Below are positions 4,759 to 8,431 of a stretch of 8,431 nucleotides of DNA, in pieces. The notes beneath the pieces are model-generated. The model ran no database searches, was not told the DNA's origin, and worked only from the letters and a program-made list of their open reading frames with translations. Within the stretch, counting starts at the first letter, position 1; each line of letters opens with the position of its first letter. Origin of the DNA: Clostridia bacterium (lineage in GTDB: Bacteria; Bacillota; Sulfobacillia; SLMV01); the NCBI GenBank assembly GCA_007136565.1, contig SLGS01000232.1, forward strand, positions 1-8,431. The letters are read 5' to 3'. The position numbers and the translations under genes were made by a program.

Positions 4759-6282
4759 ATGGTATTGAAGAAGTCCCGGTGCATCCGTTCCCTGGTGATC
4801 GTCGTCGGTTTCTTGATGTTTCTTGCCATTGGTTGTGGGCAGAGTTCACCGCCTGATCCGGAGGATCCCGTTCCCCCTCCGGACCCGGTGCCCGAAAGCA
4901 GATCCCTCGTCGTACACACCGTGGACGCCAATGCCCTGGTGTTGAAGGCTTTGGATTCCGAGGACTTCCCGCCGGGAGAGGCCGGGTTATTGGATGCGCT
5001 TCAACTAAGCCTTCCCGGTTCGACGGATGCCGTCTCCCTTCGTGGCGATCTCGCCGTCATTACCCTTAGACCGGGGTGGTTGCCGGCCACGCCGGTTGAA
5101 CAGGTCTTGGGCCTTTATGCCCTGGTCAACACGGCTTGTGCCGATGCCGAGGTACGGCGTGCCACCTTCGTCGTGACCGAGGGCGACGAGTGGTCGATAC
5201 CCCTCGATGTCGAGTTCGAACCGGATCACGGCCTGATGGAGGAGAATTGGTGGAACGAGCCCTTCCAAGCGATCGGCGACGAGTGTTCGGTGGCGACCCT
5301 GGATGTTCCGCAATATTTCCGGTCGGTGGGGTGGTCCGCTACCGGCGCTTTGATCGGCCTTTCCGGGGACTACCTGGGGGATTACGATCTAGAAGCGGGT
5401 GTTTTCCACCCCTGGAATATCACCGCCTGGAATGCCGTAGTTTCCCCAGCCGGAACGCACGTAGCGTTGCAAGACGGGTCTGGCGTTCATTATCTCGCGG
5501 TTTCAGATCGCATAGTTCATTCCCTCGAAACCCCTGAGTTACCTCTAGAAGGAGAAAGCCTGGGGATCATTTCTTGGTCCCCCGACGGGGAATACCTCCT
5601 GTGCGCAGCTCAACATGAGTGGGATGCCACGTACTATCTTTACCGATTAGCAGACGCGACGTGGCAGGCCCTGGACTTGAAGGTCGATGGTTACTTCTTG
5701 ACCCACGGTGGCCACTGGTTCGACGCCGATACCTTGCTCTTTGATGTCCGGGCCTCCCGCGGCAGGGACGGTAGCACCGGTTATCGCGAAGCGGGATTCC
5801 GAGGCGACGTTCTCCTCTATTCTTTGTCGGATGGGGATCCTAGAGTGCTCACCGACGCGCGAGACGGGGAATTCTGGAAGGCGCTCGGCTGCAACGAATC
5901 GGGAGGGTGGTTTCTCCTTCGCGAAGAGGGGAGCCCGGGAAGGATGTTCTCCTGGAGTGTGCCCGGTGAGGGAGATCCAATCCTGGCCGGGGAAGCGTCC
6001 TATGTCGGCGGTTACGTAGCGCCGGAAGGTAGTGTCGTCGGGATTGCGGCTAGTCCGATGTTACATGGCCCTTTCGCCTGGTTCCGTCTCGATCGAATTG
6101 ACGAAGAAGGCACCAGCCCTTGTCTCCGCATCCGGGGAGCGTCTTACCCGGAGAAGGTGCAGTGGGCCGGCGACGGATTGCGCGCTGCTGTCACCTCACG
6201 TCGTGCCGAGGTAGACGACCCTCGGGGCGAACAATACGCGGAGGTCCTGAGTACGGTGGTCGTCTCTTTCCCGAGGCGATAA
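4759..6282 (+). CDS. Secreted lipoprotein with GerMN-like domain and beta-propeller (LpqB-like layout)
   Basis: A 507-residue protein. Residues 1-25 are a lipoprotein signal peptide (KK near the start, then a hydrophobic core) ending in AIGC, with lipidated Cys at 26 and Ala instead of Leu at -3. Residues 31-46 are a Pro/Asp/Glu linker. About 48-150 resembles a GerMN domain: a beta-strand pair, then PVEQVLGLYALVNTAC and VRRATFVV. About 180-507 is a propeller of TolB/WD40-like blades, clearest at GWSATGALIGL (191-201), SPAGTHVAL (229-237), SWSPDGEYLL (272-281), WFDADTLLFDV (320-330) and QWAGDGLRAAV (468-478). Upstream in-frame extension to 4654 would bury the signal peptide, so I start at ATG 4759; TTG 4765 after GGGGG is an alternative. 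Actinobacterial LpqB has the same order of parts and works with a two-component system; an envelope-sensing role here is inference. It appears to stand alone. Confidence 0.85.
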   Translation: MVLKKSRCIRSLVIVVGFLMFLAIGCGQSSPPDPEDPVPPPDPVPESRSLVVHTVDANALVLKALDSEDFPPGEAGLLDALQLSLPGSTDAVSLRGDLAVITLRPGWLPATPVEQVLGLYALVNTACADAEVRRATFVVTEGDEWSIPLDVEFEPDHGLMEENWWNEPFQAIGDECSVATLDVPQYFRSVGWSATGALIGLSGDYLGDYDLEAGVFHPWNITAWNAVVSPAGTHVALQDGSGVHYLAVSDRIVHSLETPELPLEGESLGIISWSPDGEYLLCAAQHEWDATYYLYRLADATWQALDLKVDGYFLTHGGHWFDADTLLFDVRASRGRDGSTGYREAGFRGDVLLYSLSDGDPRVLTDARDGEFWKALGCNESGGWFLLREEGSPGRMFSWSVPGEGDPILAGEASYVGGYVAPEGSVVGIAASPMLHGPFAWFRLDRIDEEGTSPCLRIRGASYPEKVQWAGDGLRAAVTSRRAEVDDPRGEQYAEVLSTVVVSFPRR

Positions 6283-6424
6283 TTGACCCGTGTTCCGCGG
6301 TTAAGAAAACGCGGGGGTTATCCCGGCGCTCCGCCTTCACCCAGGTGTAGAAGGCAGCGTCGCGCGCCCGGAGGGAGTGTCTAGTTCCCCGGATCTCCGG
6401 GGCGCGATCCGTACATTCAATCTG

Positions 6425-6467
6425 CACCGTGGGGAGTTTCCCAAGTAGAGGGGGACTCCCCACGGTG
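6425..6467. repeat. Long stem-loop, 18 base pairs
   Basis: CACCGTGGGGAGT (6425-6437) is exactly complementary to 6455-6467. The pairing extends inwards through 6438-6442 with 6450-6454, including two G-U pairs on the plus-strand RNA, leaving the 7-nt loop AAGTAGA. It lies 142 bp after the lipoprotein stop. The stem strength suits a terminator or a stable transcript end, but neither side has a T-run. The G-U pairs favour a role in plus-strand RNA, since on the other strand they become A-C mismatches. Confidence 0.6.
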
Positions 6468-6485
6468 ATCCCTCGGGGCATGTGG

Positions 6486-6524
6486 TCGAGTGACCGTCCA
6501 ATACCCCCGATTCCATTCACTCGA
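6486..6524. repeat. 8-bp inverted repeat TCGAGTGA/TCACTCGA
   Basis: Perfect 8-bp arms separated by 23 bp, starting 19 bp after the long stem-loop. The left arm can alternatively form GGTC/GACC (6484-6495), so two mutually exclusive folds are possible. It could be an operator pair or part of a structured RNA. Confidence 0.4.
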
Positions 6525-6878
6525 ATTCTTGGGCTGACCTTACTAGTCGCCCGCGGATTTCTTCTACCGAAGCGGGGAACGTTCCAGCGAAGTTCTCCAT
6601 CCGGAGATAACGCCCAACCTCTTTGCATATTCCCCTAGACCAAAGCGGGTTTTGCATAGGTTATTCTCGCGACGACCCTATCGAATCAATAACACGTGGA
6701 AAGAGCTCGCCCGGGTCCACCAGCATGATCTGTACTTGGGTTTGGCCGGGGGGGGTATCGCCCTCGTTGTCCGGGGAACACGGGGACCTCCCGCGCCCGT
6801 GACGCCGGCACTGTCTAGCCAGGTGCCTTGGATAAACGCGAGTTGGCCTTTTTCGAGATCGAAGGGCTCACTATCCGG

Positions 6879-7037
6879 ATGAAGAAGATGTTAATAGGCA
6901 TAGGTTGGATTCTTCTTGACCCTGGGTACTTGCTTGCGTCCCCTTCTCTTTCGAGCGAAGCCCGGGGAAACCGGCACGCCGATCGTTCTGTGAACCATAG
7001 TGAGGCTACATCAACGCCAAGGAGGTCGATATTGTGA
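6879..7037 (+). CDS. Short signal-peptide-like ORF overlapping the SLH gene start
   Basis: A 52-residue product beginning MKKMLIGIGWILL, then a DPGYLLASPS stretch and a polar, Ser/Arg-rich tail. The N-terminus looks like an export signal with an ASP-like cleavage region, leaving only about 30 residues of low-complexity mature peptide. Its TGA (7035-7037) overlaps the GTG (7034-7036) of the next gene in the sequence TTGTGA, and the strong ribosome binding site of that gene lies inside this ORF, so translational coupling is possible. An in-frame TTG at 6828 would lengthen it by 17 residues. It may be a leader ORF, a remnant of an older surface-protein gene, or a chance frame. No function is claimed. 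Confidence 0.35.
   Translation: MKKMLIGIGWILLDPGYLLASPSLSSEARGNRHADRSVNHSEATSTPRRSIL
7019..7025 (+). promoter_or_regulatory. Strong ribosome binding site for the SLH protein
   Basis: AAGGAGG, a near-perfect Shine-Dalgarno sequence, lies eight bases before the GTG at 7034. It fixes the start of the SLH gene and rules out the later in-frame ATG codons at 7067 and 7073, which fall inside the signal peptide. Confidence 0.8.
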
Positions 7038-8431
7038 TTCGACGAACGGCCACAGGATTATTGATAATGATAATGTTGATAGGTTTTTCGGGGCTGACGT
7101 ACGCAGATCTCGCCGACATCGCCGGAACTCCCCATGAGCGATCCATTCGACAACTCATCGATTACGGGATTCTCGAGGGTCATGGTGATGACCAGTTTTC
7201 GCCAGAGACCCCGCTGACCCGCGCCGAGGCGGCCAAGGTGGCTGCCCTGCTGGTGGGGCACAGGACTGAAGACGCAACACACTTTCACATGGATCTCTCG
7301 TTTTTCGACGACGTACATAGCGGCATGGAACGCCACGGATGGGCCCTCGGCTGGATTAACCTCATCGCCCGTCGCGACCTGATCCAGGGTCGCGGGGACG
7401 GTGTTTACGATCCCGGGGGTACGCTGACGATGTCGGAGTGGGTCACCATCTTGATCCGCATTCTGGATCGAGATGAGCCCGGGATGCAGTGGCCCGACGA
7501 TTACGAGGCGATGGCCAGGAGGATAGGATTGATCGACGACGGTCTCGAATGGGACGGTCCGGCCCCCGTGGATCGCGGAGCCATGGCGCACATGGCGCTA
7601 AGAACGCTGAGAGCTGGACGCGGTGGCCATCTGACCCTGGAGGAAATCTACTTCCCGGGAACCGTAATAGATGAGCCCGGCACGTACGGTCCTGAGGAGG
7701 GCATCGAGGTCATCGATGGCAACGTCACCATCCGGTCCCGGGACGTGGTGCTGGAGAACGTCGACATACGGGGTAGCCTATTCCTGGATCCGAGCGTCGG
7801 GGATGGGGACGTGGGTCTCGTCAACGTCGAGGTGCGCGATCGCGCCATCTTTCGCGGTGGTGGACCCGATAGTGTCACCTTGGAGGATTCTTCTCTCCCC
7901 GAACTGCTCGTCGACCGCGACGGAGTTCGGGTCGTAGCCTCGGGAACCACCAGGGTTTCTGCGGTGCGCCTCGATTCGGGGGCCGTACTCGTGTCCGCCA
8001 CCACAGAGACCTCCGGCTACGAAACGATCACCGTATCGGAGGAGATTCCCGAGGGCTCGAAGATCACCTTGAGCGGCAGTTTCGAAAACGTGGAGAGTAG
8101 TTCTTCCGGCGCCGAGATCGCCATCGAGGCGGACAGTACAGTCGAGAACATGACCCTAAACGCCCCGACCTCTATCACGGGAAGCGGCACCATCACGACG
8201 GCCACCATCAACTCCGACGATGTAAGTTTCGAAAGGGAACCCGAGGAGATGGACGTATCCGAGGGCGTGACCTACGATCCTACCCCCGAACCCGAGCCGG
8301 TGACCAGGAGATCGAGATCCACGGCGCCATCCTTCAATCCTTCTATCTGGGTGGATCACGAGCGCACCACGGTACAGGGTGAAGATTGGCCCAGCGGTTC
8401 CGAGGTTACCATCACCATTGGCGAAGAGGCA
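7034..8431 (+). CDS. S-layer homology (SLH) domain surface protein, 3' end missing
   Basis: 466 codons without a stop, running off the right edge. Residues 1-24 are a signal peptide (IRR, then a hydrophobic core, TYA before D25). Three SLH units follow: about 25-74 (core LTRAEAAKVAALLV), about 89-144 (LTMSEWVTILIRIL) and a shorter, degenerate one at about 153-192 (VDRGAMAHMALRTL). SLH triplets bind pyruvylated secondary cell-wall polymers, so this should be anchored on the cell surface. Residues about 200-400 have short alternating beta-strand repeats (VTIRSRDVVLENVDIRG and TLEDSSL types), typical of beta-helix or beta-solenoid folds. The tract ends with TITTATINSDDVSFE, as seen in other large Bacillota SLH proteins. 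A Pro/Glu/Arg linker (413-430) leads into an Ig- or IPT-like start (TTVQGEDWPSGSEVTITIG). The function beyond surface display is unknown; it could be a structural S-layer-associated or adhesive protein. Confidence 0.9.
   Translation, partial: MIRRTATGLLIMIMLIGFSGLTYADLADIAGTPHERSIRQLIDYGILEGHGDDQFSPETPLTRAEAAKVAALLVGHRTEDATHFHMDLSFFDDVHSGMERHGWALGWINLIARRDLIQGRGDGVYDPGGTLTMSEWVTILIRILDRDEPGMQWPDDYEAMARRIGLIDDGLEWDGPAPVDRGAMAHMALRTLRAGRGGHLTLEEIYFPGTVIDEPGTYGPEEGIEVIDGNVTIRSRDVVLENVDIRGSLFLDPSVGDGDVGLVNVEVRDRAIFRGGGPDSVTLEDSSLPELLVDRDGVRVVASGTTRVSAVRLDSGAVLVSATTETSGYETITVSEEIPEGSKITLSGSFENVESSSSGAEIAIEADSTVENMTLNAPTSITGSGTITTATINSDDVSFEREPEEMDVSEGVTYDPTPEPEPVTRRSRSTAPSFNPSIWVDHERTTVQGEDWPSGSEVTITIGEEA

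Larger units (their letters stand above)
6283..6878. other. Gap of about 600 bp with strong inverted repeats, no supported gene
   Basis: Open frames on both strands have unconvincing, Arg/Pro/Ser-rich products. The left half is rich in structure: CCCCGGA/TCCGGGG (6387-6402), an 18-bp stem-loop (6425-6467) and TCGAGTGA/TCACTCGA (6486-6493 with 6517-6524). Further right are an 8-base G run (6748-6755) and CACGGG/CCCGTG (6779-6784 with 6796-6801). No T-run follows any stem, and no promoter could be identified for the SLH protein gene. Confidence 0.5.

Noticed and set aside
6191..6628. Open frame of 145 codons on the minus strand
   Set aside because: It is antisense to the lipoprotein C-terminus and crosses the 18-bp stem-loop; the product is Arg/Pro/Gly-rich and unrecognised.
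1..8431. CRISPR array, tRNA, rRNA or insertion sequence
   Set aside because: No regularly spaced repeats, no tRNA-like arm sets with a T-loop consensus, no rRNA motifs and no transposase-like product or terminal repeats with target duplications were seen.

Overview
The window looks like a chromosomal segment of a Gram-positive-lineage (Bacillota-type) anaerobe with moderately high GC. The pointers are three S-layer homology (SLH) domains in the last gene, a GerMN-type domain in a lipoprotein, strong AGGAGG-like ribosome binding sites, and frequent GTG/TTG starts. This placement is inference; no rRNA or tRNA is present to fix it. Coding density is low, about three quarters, with long gaps rich in inverted repeats. 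I see no transposase, CRISPR array or tRNA.

Left part (1-1548). A possible minus-strand gene runs off the left edge (1-85, weak). Then comes about 600 bp with no supportable gene, a small minus-strand polytopic membrane protein (689-1045), and a gap of about 500 bp separating it from the plus-strand cluster. That gap holds a 13-bp direct repeat and a stem-loop that ends two bases before the first ribosome binding site.

Central cluster (1549-4188). Three tightly packed plus-strand genes, probably one operon. The first encodes a stand-alone cobalamin-binding protein whose B12 module has all the residues that make CarH an adenosylcobalamin light sensor (W196, H197, V203, E206, H207, lower-ligand H244), but with a helical N-terminal domain in place of the MerR DNA-binding domain. 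Five bases later comes a GGDEF diguanylate cyclase, then an overlapping multi-pass membrane protein. The simplest reading is that B12 or light state is relayed to cyclic-di-GMP production at or near the membrane. This is the most interesting part of the window.

Right part (4189-8431). A gap of about 570 bp contains a series of stem-loops, one of them a perfect 22-nt palindrome that may serve as a terminator. It is followed by a secreted lipoprotein combining a GerMN-like domain with a beta-propeller, resembling the layout of actinobacterial LpqB. A second gap of about 600 bp contains an 18-bp stem-loop. The window ends in a large SLH-anchored surface protein, truncated by the window edge, whose GTG start overlaps the stop of a 52-residue signal-peptide-like ORF.
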